From Bacteroidales bacterium (GTDB lineage: Bacteria; Bacteroidota; Bacteroidia; Bacteroidales; NBLH01): a stretch of 7,115 nt of DNA. Positions 1 through 6,319 of this stretch are shown here, piece after piece. A program made the translations under genes and the position numbers. Position 1 is the first letter of the stretch, and each line of letters begins with the position of its first letter. The stretch covers positions 1-7,115 of the forward strand of contig JALSLF010000572.1 in assembly GCA_026988445.1 (NCBI GenBank), given 5' to 3'. The notes under the pieces were generated by a model that worked only from the letters and a program-made list of their open reading frames with translations, was not told where the DNA came from and ran no database searches.

Positions 1-2
1 AT

Positions 3-1937
3 GTAATTCGTACTTTACAGCTCATGCCCGGTGTACACACAGGCGGTGAAGGTACTGCCGGATTATATGTACGTGGCGGCGGTCCGGACCAAAACCTGAT
101 TTTACTCGACGGAATTCGTATTTACAATGTGTATCATTTATTTGGCTTTTTCTCGGTTTTTAATACCGATGCCATTAAAAACATCAAACTGATAAAAGGT
201 GGTTTCCCAGCCGAATATGGCGGAAGACTTTCGTCAATTTTGGATATACGAATGAAAGAAGGAAATACACAAAAGTTAAAAGGAAGTGTGTCCTTAGGCT
301 TAATTGCTGCAAGTTTTATGCTCGAAGGGCCTGTGAAAAATGAAAACACCTCCTTTATAATTTCCGCACGAAGAACCTATATTGATATTCTTTCGCGCCC
401 TTTTATAAAAAGTTTTGCTGATGCTGTTGCAGCTTATTATTTTTATGATTTAACCGGAAAAATTAATCATAAATTCTCTGATAAAAGCCGTTTGTATTTA
501 AGTACTTATCTTGGCAAAGATGCCTATAAAAACAAATATGATGAAGAAAGTGTTTCAATCAGCGGTACAAGACAATCAGTTTATCAAAAAGACATACTCG
601 GCTGGGCTAATTATACCGCTGCTTTGCGCTGGAACTACATTTTCGGCAACAAATTATTTTCAAATACAAGTATAACTTATAGCCAATATAAATATAAAAC
701 AGGTAAAGATTATTCAGAAGAGAAAACTACCGGAGGAAATACGAATTATAATAATTACAGTTATTTATACAACTCGGGGATTGAAGACATTTCGGCAAAA
801 ATTGATTTTGAGTATCTGCCTGTACCAAATTACACTTTGAAATTTGGCGGAGAATATATTAATCATACTTTTCGACCGGGCGTTACGGTTGAAAAAAGGA
901 GTTCAAACCTTAGCGAAATTAATCCGGTAGATACAACTTATGGTAATCAAAATGTTTATGCTGATGAGTTAGCAGCTTACATGAACAATACATTAAATTT
1001 TGGTAAAATATTCAGTGCAAACATTGGTTTTCGGTATTCGGGTTTTTATGTAGGCAGAAAATATTATCAGGGGCTTGAACCAAGGATATCATTAAGTGTA
1101 TTGATGGGCAAAAAAATATCCTTGAAAATATCTTATGCTAAAATGTATCAATATATACATCTATTAACTAACACATCAGGCAGTATGCCTACCGATTTAT
1201 GGTTGCCGGTTACACCAAAAGTAGAACCACAAAAATCAGAACAATATGCTATTGGCTCAGTTTATAACATCAATAAAAAAATAAATATCAGCATTGAAGC
1301 CTATTATAAAACAATGGATAATTTAATTGAATATTCCGAAGGCTCCAGTTTTTTTACAGGCTTTACTAATTGGGAAGACAAAATTGAAGCAGGAAAAGGT
1401 TGGTCGTATGGCGTAGAACTGTTTGTAAAAAAACAATTTGGCAAAACCACCGGATGGTTGGGATACACATGGTCTAAAACCGAAAGACAATTTGAAAATA
1501 TTAATTTTGGTGAGCCTTTTCCATATAAATACGATAGAAGACACGATTTCAGTATTGCAGTAACTCATAAACTCAAAAAAAATATTGATGTAAGTGCAAG
1601 TTGGGTTTATGGAACCGGAAATGCATTTACAATTGCACACTCAGCTATTTCAATTATTGATTTTTATTCATACAATATGGGAAATGTTTCGGGAGGTAGT
1701 TTATACAGCTTTGAAAAAAGAAACTCTGCCAGAATGCCACCCAACCATCGATTAGATGTTGGAATTAACTTCGAGAAAGAAAAAAAGAAAGGTCTGCGCA
1801 CATGGAGTTTTGGTATCTATAATGTTTATAATCGAAAAAATGCTTTTTATCTTGAATATAGTAGTAGAAACCGGCAAATGGTAGCTGTAAGTATAACCCC
1901 TATTCTCCCCTATATCCGGTATAAATTTGAATTTTAA
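3..1937 (+). CDS. TonB-dependent outer-membrane receptor, 5'-truncated by the window edge
   Basis: This is the C-terminal 644 residues of a TonB-dependent receptor, an outer-membrane beta-barrel that imports a ligand using energy from TonB/ExbBD. The frame is open from base 3, so the start codon lies upstream; the first internal ATG (base 24) is not a plausible start because it sits inside the plug domain. The visible part opens with the end of the plug: MPGVHTGGEGTAGLYVRGGG at about residues 8-27, ILLDG near 33-37, and FPAEYGGRLSS near 68-78, all typical of Bacteroidota receptors. The rest is barrel, rich in alternating aromatic and polar strands, ending in YIRYKFEF with a terminal Phe, the usual outer-membrane assembly signal. 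Family members normally have a signal peptide and a carboxypeptidase-regulatory-like domain at the N-terminus, so those are probably what is missing. The DUF4249 gene follows after 7 bases. No SusD partner is seen, so a glycan substrate is not implied; the ligand is unknown. Confidence 0.95.
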   Translation, partial: VIRTLQLMPGVHTGGEGTAGLYVRGGGPDQNLILLDGIRIYNVYHLFGFFSVFNTDAIKNIKLIKGGFPAEYGGRLSSILDIRMKEGNTQKLKGSVSLGLIAASFMLEGPVKNENTSFIISARRTYIDILSRPFIKSFADAVAAYYFYDLTGKINHKFSDKSRLYLSTYLGKDAYKNKYDEESVSISGTRQSVYQKDILGWANYTAALRWNYIFGNKLFSNTSITYSQYKYKTGKDYSEEKTTGGNTNYNNYSYLYNSGIEDISAKIDFEYLPVPNYTLKFGGEYINHTFRPGVTVEKRSSNLSEINPVDTTYGNQNVYADELAAYMNNTLNFGKIFSANIGFRYSGFYVGRKYYQGLEPRISLSVLMGKKISLKISYAKMYQYIHLLTNTSGSMPTDLWLPVTPKVEPQKSEQYAIGSVYNINKKINISIEAYYKTMDNLIEYSEGSSFFTGFTNWEDKIEAGKGWSYGVELFVKKQFGKTTGWLGYTWSKTERQFENINFGEPFPYKYDRRHDFSIAVTHKLKKNIDVSASWVYGTGNAFTIAHSAISIIDFYSYNMGNVSGGSLYSFEKRNSARMPPNHRLDVGINFEKEKKKGLRTWSFGIYNVYNRKNAFYLEYSSRNRQMVAVSITPILPYIRYKFEF

Positions 1938-1944
1938 TATAGAT

Positions 1945-2850
1945 ATGATGAAAATTCTAAAATACATAAGCGGCTTAATTACATTTTCATTACTAATTAC
2001 CTGTACAAAGCCCTATACTATAAATTTTGATGATATAGATAAAAGAATTGTTTTGAATAGTTTCTTTTTCCCTGATAGCCTTATGAAATTTAATTTAACA
2101 GAAGAAGCAAATATAATAGACGGTGCAAATTTAGATTTTAAATTTATTGAAAATGCAGAGATAATAATTTATGGCAACAATCAAATTATTGATACAGCAC
2201 ATTATAAAAGTGCCGGAAATTATTATTCTGATTTTAAACCTAAAGAAAGCATACGCTATAAAATTGAAGTAAATGCTCCGGGGTATGATCAAGTAACAGC
2301 AGAAGACCAAATACCAACAATTGTCCCTATCGATACCATAAAAATAATGGAAAATGACAATGAGTTTTATGATTACACGGTAAAAATTACTTTTGATGAT
2401 CCCGACAATGAAGAAAATTTCTATTATCTGTATGCTGCATGGAAAATGGGAGAACAAAGTGAAAACTATATCTGGTGGAGTGAGGCTAATATTAAAACCG
2501 AAGACCCTGCGATTGGAGAATGGATTTCTTTCTCCTTCAAAGCACCTATATTTAGTGATGAATTATTTAACGGAAAAAAATACGAACTTACTTTTGATTT
2601 GAACTATCCAAGTAATATTAGATATAAAAGCAATAATTGTTATTTTGATTTGCGGTCAATTAGTAAAAACATGTACTTATATTTAAAATCTTATAATCAG
2701 CAAACACCAAAATACGGCGATGATTTAATGGAATATTTCCTGCAAGGCTTAATGCAACCCATTCCCGTTTACTCAAATGTAGAAGGCGGTTTGGGTATTT
2801 TTGCAGGCTATGCTATTGCACAAGATTCGGTGTATTTTGAAGGGTATTGA
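1945..2850 (+). CDS. DUF4249 family lipoprotein
   Basis: A predicted lipoprotein of 301 residues. The N-terminus has one or two Lys, a hydrophobic stretch (ISGLITFSLLIT) and Cys20 in a relaxed lipobox (LLITC), so it is probably lipid-anchored in the outer membrane. Residues about 35-125 look like an Ig-like beta-sandwich ending in a YKIEVNAPGYDQVTAEDQIP stretch. DUF4249 hallmarks follow: DDPDNEENFYYL near 151-162, LRSISKNMYLYLKSYNQQ near 236-253, and PIPVYSNVEGGLGIFAGY near 272-289. The length is normal for the family. I chose ATG 1945 because it gives a clean signal peptide; ATG 1948 would remove one Met, and an upstream in-frame TTG at 1927 would overlap the receptor gene. DUF4249 proteins commonly sit directly behind a TonB-dependent receptor, as here, and are presumed to assist it at the cell surface; this role is inference. 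Residues after the Cys (TKPY) do not resemble the acidic surface-export signal described for some Bacteroidota lipoproteins. Confidence 0.9.
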   Translation: MMKILKYISGLITFSLLITCTKPYTINFDDIDKRIVLNSFFFPDSLMKFNLTEEANIIDGANLDFKFIENAEIIIYGNNQIIDTAHYKSAGNYYSDFKPKESIRYKIEVNAPGYDQVTAEDQIPTIVPIDTIKIMENDNEFYDYTVKITFDDPDNEENFYYLYAAWKMGEQSENYIWWSEANIKTEDPAIGEWISFSFKAPIFSDELFNGKKYELTFDLNYPSNIRYKSNNCYFDLRSISKNMYLYLKSYNQQTPKYGDDLMEYFLQGLMQPIPVYSNVEGGLGIFAGYAIAQDSVYFEGY

Positions 2851-2864
2851 AAATAAATAATTTT
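2851..2864. other. Convergent intergenic gap with a weak stem-loop
   Basis: Only 14 bases, all A or T, separate the stop of the DUF4249 gene from the stop of the MutS-like gene on the other strand. A 6-bp imperfect-context inverted repeat (TGAAAA at 2848-2853 and TTTTCA at 2862-2867) spans the gap and contains both stop codons. It could be a weak bidirectional transcription end, but its A/T-only core is too weak to call a terminator. Confidence 0.25.
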
Positions 2865-4187
2865 TCAGCGCTCCAACAAATCAAAAACGCCTTCATTTTC
2901 CAAAATCAGCATACCCAAACGCTCATCAGATAAGCCTGTTTTTAATTGATAATTAAATTCAGGTTTTCCGTTTTTTACCAGCGAATCAAAATACAAAAAG
3001 CGAATACTTTTTTCTGCTTGCAAGTTTTCGCCCAATTCAAGTAAATGAGATGAGAGCATAAACAAATTATTTTCCCACCGGCACATTCTTTGAATTATTT
3101 GCAAAGAGCCCTCATAAGCATCTTTTACATTAGTCCCTTTAAATAATTCATCAAAAATAATAAAGGCACTTTTACTGTGATGAAGCATTTCTGCCATTTC
3201 TTTCACACGCCGTACTTCACTATAAAAATAACTGTATCCTTTAGGTAAATTATCCGATATATTTAAACTGGTAAACAAACGGTCAAAATAAGTAATTTTT
3301 AAACTACTTGCCGGAACCCCCATACCGATATGAGCCATAAAAACAGCCAAACCACAGGATTTTAAAAAAGTAGTTTTTCCTGCCATATTAGGACCGGTTA
3401 AAAAAACAAAGTTCTTATTATCACTAAAACTCAAACTATTATTTACCGGATTTTTTACAAATAAATGGTATAAGCCTTCTACATCAAAAACGGGAGCTTC
3501 TGCTTTAATAAATTCGGGAAAATTCAAATTATATTTAATATTCGCTTTGGCTTGGGCAATTAAAACATCAAATTCATAAACAATATCAATTAATTCTAAT
3601 ATCTCGGTTTTGTATTTTTCGCGAAACAACTTATCAAAATACAAAAGTTCCGTATTAGATATTTTATTAATCAACTCTATATCAAAAACTTTTATTATTT
3701 CAGGAAGTTTAAAAACCTCATCAATGCGATTAAAATATTTTTCTAATAATTCAGGAAAATGCGTATTAAAACTTTTTCTGAATTTTTTCAAATTCTTTAA
3801 AAAATAAATCAGATTTTTAGTTCCCAAAACAAAAGTTTTACTAAAATCTTTATAGATAAACCGATAAGTAATACTTTCAATAAAGCGGGTAAACACATTT
3901 TTTGATAGAGAAGTAGCCGAAGCGGAAAAATAATATACATCTAATTTATCAGCAAGTTCAGCATTTAAAGGTAAAGTCCATAAATCAATATCCGACTGAA
4001 TAAATTTTACCGCCTCTTGATGCTTTATGATACTATTTGTATCTGATAAAGGTTTCCGAAACAGGCTCTTTAACTTATATTTTCCTCCCGGAGTGCTTGT
4101 AAAATCAATAAGTTCAAAAATGCTTAAACTATTACTGTTATCTTTTAACAATTCAAGCTCTTCTGCGGTTTGCAAATCAATTTTCAT
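2865..4187 (-). CDS. Short MutS-like ATPase (core plus ATPase domain, no mismatch-binding domain)
   Basis: A 440-residue member of the MutS superfamily. The N-terminus goes straight into the MutS core: TPGGKYKLKSLFRKPLSD at about residues 32-49, followed by a helical lever/clamp-like region. The C-terminal ATPase domain has Walker A GPNMAGKT (265-272), a signature-like SYFYSEVRRVKEM stretch (about 319-331), Walker B with IIFDELFKGTN (about 343-353) and the switch His in SSH (His381). Domains I and II of true MutS, including the Phe-x-Glu mismatch wedge, are absent, and there is no Smr nuclease domain, so it is neither classical MutS nor MutS2. Similar short MutS-related proteins occur in Bacteroidota with no settled function; DNA structure binding is inference. 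I prefer ATG 4187 (MKIDLQTAEELELL); a GTG at 4220 would add 11 residues. The upstream ATPase gene ends 36 bases before this ATG, consistent with one transcript. Confidence 0.88.
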   Translation of the reverse strand: MKIDLQTAEELELLKDNSNSLSIFELIDFTSTPGGKYKLKSLFRKPLSDTNSIIKHQEAVKFIQSDIDLWTLPLNAELADKLDVYYFSASATSLSKNVFTRFIESITYRFIYKDFSKTFVLGTKNLIYFLKNLKKFRKSFNTHFPELLEKYFNRIDEVFKLPEIIKVFDIELINKISNTELLYFDKLFREKYKTEILELIDIVYEFDVLIAQAKANIKYNLNFPEFIKAEAPVFDVEGLYHLFVKNPVNNSLSFSDNKNFVFLTGPNMAGKTTFLKSCGLAVFMAHIGMGVPASSLKITYFDRLFTSLNISDNLPKGYSYFYSEVRRVKEMAEMLHHSKSAFIIFDELFKGTNVKDAYEGSLQIIQRMCRWENNLFMLSSHLLELGENLQAEKSIRFLYFDSLVKNGKPEFNYQLKTGLSDERLGMLILENEGVFDLLER

Positions 4188-4223
4188 AAGTTCATCATTA
4201 GTACTACTATTTAAAAACACAAG

Positions 4224-5486
4224 TTACTTATTTGCTTGCAATAACCATTTCCATACAGGCAAAACTTGTATTTGCACACCATTACTTTCAATTTGCTCTT
4301 CTTCGTCGTAAGTAATAATCACCGCTTTTTTAATATTAAAATGAATAGCAGCAACATTTATAGCTTTCAACTCTCGCTTGCGTGTATCAAAATCGCTTAT
4401 ACTGTACGATACCTGATACAAAAGTTTTTGTTCACTAATGTAAAAATCAATTTCGTAACGATCTTTATAAAAATATACATCCTGTCCGTGCCGGCGTTTC
4501 AACTCAATAAAAACTAAATTTTCAAGAATTTTACTATCCTGATCTACTAAAAACAAATTCAAAACACCTGTATCGGCAAAATAATACTTTTTTTTACTCT
4601 CTTTTTCAACAAATTTAGCTTTATAATTGCTAATTCCGAAAATTAAATAGGCTTCTTGCAAATAACTATAATATTCGGCAATCGTAGAAACTCCCGCTTT
4701 GCCTCCACTTGCATTAATCACATTTTTAATTCGATTATACGAAGTATCGGCATTGACACTTTCGGCGGTTTTTTTAATCAGCAACTTCAATAATCTACTG
4801 TTATTCAGACTGTAACGAGCAATAATATCGCTGTAAAAAACTTTTTGAAATAAGGTACTTAAATATTCTCTTTTTTGTTTTAAAGCCACAATTTCAGGAA
4901 AACCGCCATAGCGAAAATATTCGTTAAACAATCGTTTTATCTTTATTCTATCTTTTGAATATTCAAAATTACGTTCAATCTTAATTTTTTTAAAATCTAA
5001 GAATTCTTTAAACGAAAGCGTTTGTACTTCGCGTATAATATACCTCCCACCAAGAGTAGTAGCTATCTGCGCACTGAATATTTCGGCATTACTGCCGGTA
5101 ATATAACAGCGGTAACCGGTATCGGCTAAGCGACGGGCAAATTTTTCCCATCCCGGAATATTCTGAATTTCATCAAAAAAACAATAAGGCTGTTTGTTAT
5201 AATACAATTCTTTGTAGCAATCCAATAAAAGGTCAAAATCATGATGAGTAAACTCTATTAATCGTTCATCTTCAAAATTGATGTATAAAATATCTTCTAT
5301 TGATTTTTTTTGAGAAAGTAAATCTTTAATGATTTGATAAAGCATATAGGTCTTGCCGGAACGGCGAATACCGGTAAAAACATAATTCAATTTATCATCA
5401 AGCTCAATTTTACGTGAAACAAATTTCAATTTAAAAACTCTTTCTTGGCTCTCAATGATGATTTTTTTTAAGATGTCTTTGTTCAT
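4224..5486 (-). CDS. AAA family ATPase with DUF4143 domain (AAA_14 type)
   Basis: A 420-residue ATPase of the widespread AAA_14/DUF4143 family. Seen in order: Walker A GIRRSGKT (39-46), Walker B CFFDEIQN (102-109), a sensor-like ITGSNAEIF (129-137), GGRY (146-149), and FRYGGFPEIV (191-200), which is very typical of this family. The DUF4143 domain runs from about 215 to 365 and includes ADTGVLN (304-310), LENLVFIELKRR (321-332), EIDFYI (345-350) and QVSYS (358-362). DUF4143 is thought to have a restriction-endonuclease-like fold; here the last catalytic-type position reads Gln-x-Ser rather than Glu-x-Lys, so nuclease activity is doubtful. Cellular role is unknown for most members; they are often solitary and appear to move between genomes. 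There is no signal peptide. ATG 5486 fits the family start, where 20-30 residues precede the ATPase core. The MutS-like gene follows 36 bases after the stop. Family assignment is firm, function is not. Confidence 0.93.
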   Translation of the reverse strand: MNKDILKKIIIESQERVFKLKFVSRKIELDDKLNYVFTGIRRSGKTYMLYQIIKDLLSQKKSIEDILYINFEDERLIEFTHHDFDLLLDCYKELYYNKQPYCFFDEIQNIPGWEKFARRLADTGYRCYITGSNAEIFSAQIATTLGGRYIIREVQTLSFKEFLDFKKIKIERNFEYSKDRIKIKRLFNEYFRYGGFPEIVALKQKREYLSTLFQKVFYSDIIARYSLNNSRLLKLLIKKTAESVNADTSYNRIKNVINASGGKAGVSTIAEYYSYLQEAYLIFGISNYKAKFVEKESKKKYYFADTGVLNLFLVDQDSKILENLVFIELKRRHGQDVYFYKDRYEIDFYISEQKLLYQVSYSISDFDTRKRELKAINVAAIHFNIKKAVIITYDEEEQIESNGVQIQVLPVWKWLLQANK

Positions 5487-5500
5487 CTTTAAGAATATTA

Positions 5501-5514
5501 TCTTATTAATAAGA
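5501..5514. promoter_or_regulatory. Perfect 14-bp palindrome next to the ATPase promoter box
   Basis: TCTTATTAATAAGA is its own reverse complement. It directly adjoins the candidate -7 box at 5515-5522 and would cover the transcription start, ending 14 bases before the ATG. That is where a repressor operator would lie, but no regulator is identified and A/T-rich palindromes arise by chance. Confidence 0.3.
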
Positions 5515-5522
5515 CAAATTTA
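5515..5522 (-). promoter_or_regulatory. Candidate -7 promoter box for the DUF4143 ATPase gene
   Basis: On the minus strand this octamer reads TAAATTTG, an exact match to the Bacteroidota -7 consensus TAnnTTTG. It lies 28 bases before the ATG at 5486, a sensible leader length. No clear TTTG is found at the -33 position, and the sequence around it is so A/T-rich that chance matches are likely. Confidence 0.4.
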
Positions 5523-5613
5523 TGTTATTTTATTTGATTTTTAAAATATTTTATTAATTATTTATTCTATATATTTAATATTTTTATTATATTTTACACT
5601 ATCTACAAAATAA

Positions 5614-5657
5614 AAATGTTTAATTTTATCCTATCAACAAGATAAAATCAAACATTT
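5614..5657 (-). terminator. 17-bp inverted repeat, possible terminator for the DUF1289 gene
   Basis: Arms at 5614-5630 and 5641-5657 are reverse complements with a single mismatch and enclose a 10-base loop. On the minus strand, the direction of the DUF1289 transcript, the stem runs into a T-rich tract (TTTTTATTTTG), so a factor-independent terminator about 105 bases after that gene's stop is plausible. The stem is nearly all A-T, which is weak for termination. It could instead be a protein-binding site upstream of the ATPase gene. Confidence 0.4.
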
Positions 5658-5763
5658 AAAAAATACAAGTAATTATTTATAAGCGAGTTGTATTTTTTTA
5701 GACTAAAAAAACCAAAAAGAATTACTCAATAAGTAAAAAGGAGTTTTCCAGCAAATTACCGTT

Positions 5764-5952
5764 TTAATAATGTCTGTTCTTTTTATACGGATTACCACCA
5801 CGTTGTACAATGGAGTCATAAACCTGTTTCCGCTTTTTATCATCATAATCAGGCCATTCTCTAACCTCTTGTTTTGTGCGTTGACAACCGATACATAAGC
5901 CTTCTTCATCGTACTTGCAAATCATTATGCAAGGATTTTTATATTTTGACAT
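5764..5952 (-). CDS. DUF1289 family small four-cysteine protein
   Basis: A complete 62-residue protein matching the DUF1289 pattern: NPCIMIC (Cys8, Cys12), then DEEGLCIGCQRT (Cys20, Cys23), then an EVREWPDYDDKKRKQVYD helix with the conserved Trp. The spacing Cys-x3-Cys-x7-Cys-x2-Cys suggests a small metal site, probably zinc or iron-sulfur, but no biochemical role is established for the family. The protein is probably cytoplasmic, as there is no signal peptide or membrane segment. The tail is basic (YKKNRHY). ATG 5952 puts the first cysteine eight residues in, as in typical family members. The gene stands alone, divergent from the glycyl-radical activase gene across about 340-370 bases. A larger overlapping open frame on the same strand (5703-5909) has no recognisable features and is rejected. 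Confidence 0.88.
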   Translation of the reverse strand: MSKYKNPCIMICKYDEEGLCIGCQRTKQEVREWPDYDDKKRKQVYDSIVQRGGNPYKKNRHY

Positions 5953-5980
5953 AAATTTATTTTTAAGCTAAATTGGACAA

Positions 5981-5988
5981 CAAAATTA
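5981..5988 (-). promoter_or_regulatory. Candidate -7 promoter box for the DUF1289 gene
   Basis: The minus strand reads TAATTTTG, matching the Bacteroidota TAnnTTTG consensus, 28 bases before the DUF1289 ATG. The -33 element is not clear. The box is almost entirely inside a 16-base sequence repeated in inverted orientation at 5612-5627. Confidence 0.45.
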
Positions 5989-5997
5989 AACATTTTT
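5982..5997 (-). repeat. 16-base repeat, inverted copy of 5612-5627
   Basis: Bases 5982-5997 are the exact reverse complement of 5612-5627 (AAAAATGTTTAATTTT on the plus strand at the left copy). The right arm of the 5614-5657 inverted repeat is a third, near-identical relative (13 of 14 bases over the shared part). The copies lie on either side of the DUF1289 gene. No target-site duplication is visible, so a mobile element is not indicated; chance similarity in A/T-rich DNA is possible. Confidence 0.4.
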
Positions 5998-6072
5998 CAC
6001 ATATTTGATGCTCTTTATCTATCTCCTACCCTATTTTAACATTTTTTAAATAGTTTATTAAAATATATTTCC

Positions 6073-6080
6073 TAATTTTG
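6073..6080 (+). promoter_or_regulatory. Candidate -7 promoter box for the activase gene
   Basis: TAATTTTG matches the Bacteroidota consensus TAnnTTTG. An imperfect -33-like GTTT lies at 6053-6056, with 16 bases between, shorter than the usual spacing. A start around 6085-6087 would leave a leader of more than 200 bases before the activase start codon. Confidence 0.4.
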
Positions 6081-6082
6081 TA

Positions 6083-6106
6083 TTATGAATTTTTTACTAT
6101 TCATAA
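6083..6106 (+). other. 8-bp stem-loop at the predicted 5' end of the activase transcript
   Basis: TTATGAAT (6083-6090) and ATTCATAA (6099-6106) are perfect reverse complements around the 8-base loop TTTTTACT. It follows directly on the promoter-like box, so it would form at the very 5' end of the message, where it could affect stability, or it could be a DNA operator. No U-tract follows, so it is not a terminator. Confidence 0.35.
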
Positions 6107-6171
6107 ATATCTACGCACGTTATTACAAACATCTTTTTGAGTGTTTAATTTGCTGATACCCTCTTTTTTTA

Positions 6172-6208
6172 AGGCAGTAGCCTCTGCGCATAACTACCAA
6201 AACTGCCT
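6172..6208 (+). other. Alternative hairpins in the activase leader
   Basis: AGGCAGT (6172-6178) can pair with ACTGCCT (6202-6208) across a 23-base loop, or its first four bases can pair with GCCT at 6180-6183 in a tight hairpin. The two pairings exclude each other, which resembles a switching leader, but no terminator tract or ligand-binding fold is recognised. This is the most G/C-rich part of the spacer. Confidence 0.3.
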
Positions 6209-6319
6209 AATCTTAAAATTTTCTGTTGTATTCACTTAGTCATTAATTAATTGGAGTTTAATACTATGTATTAAAGTACAGCTAATTTACCAATGACTGA
6301 TTATCTAATTTTAAAATCA

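Larger units (their letters stand above)
5487..5763. other. AT-rich intergenic spacer
   Basis: This 277-base stretch between the DUF1289 stop and the ATPase start is the most A/T-rich part of the window. Apart from the palindrome, promoter-like box and inverted repeat listed separately, I see no coding potential or RNA gene. A minus-strand open frame reaching into it from the DUF1289 gene is only that gene's shadow. Confidence 0.7.
5953..6319. other. Divergent promoter region and long leader before the activase gene
   Basis: This 367-base stretch separates the DUF1289 and activase genes. The left part (to about 6080) is A/T-rich and holds two outward-facing promoter-like boxes at 5981-5988 and 6073-6080. 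The part from about 6081 would be a leader of roughly 200 bases or more and is less A/T-biased. It contains an 8-bp stem (6083-6090 with 6099-6106), a 7-bp stem (6172-6178 with 6202-6208), and a GGAG followed by a two-codon ATG-TAT-TAA frame at 6266. No tRNA and no riboswitch class that I recognise is present. Confidence 0.5.

Noticed and set aside
1927..1944. Alternative TTG start for the DUF4249 lipoprotein
   Set aside because: It overlaps the receptor's stop and adds NFNID before the signal peptide; ATG 1945 gives a normal lipoprotein N-terminus.
4027..4517. Two plus-strand open frames (4027-4311 and 4266-4517) opposite the ends of the MutS-like and ATPase genes
   Set aside because: They are antisense shadows with composition typical of reversed A/T-rich coding DNA and no recognisable features.
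5523..5763. Possible CRISPR or tandem repeat array in the AT-rich spacer
   Set aside because: There are no regularly spaced direct repeats; only one inverted repeat and scattered A/T runs are present.
5703..5909. 68-residue minus-strand open frame overlapping the DUF1289 gene
   Set aside because: It lies in a different frame over a gene with clear family motifs and shows no domain or sensible N-terminus.
5612..5997. A small inverted-end mobile element carrying the DUF1289 gene
   Set aside because: No target-site duplication, transposase or family-specific end is visible; the 16-base repeats may be regulatory or chance.
5998..6030. An FNR/CRP-like operator in the divergent promoter region (TTGAT near 6005)
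   Set aside because: The second half-site is missing, so the palindrome needed for these regulators is not present.
6085..6156. A 23-codon open frame (MNFLLFINIYARYYKHLFEC...) just after the activase promoter-like box
   Set aside because: It is short, unrecognised, would be nearly leaderless, and its start overlaps an inverted repeat; a frame this size is expected by chance.
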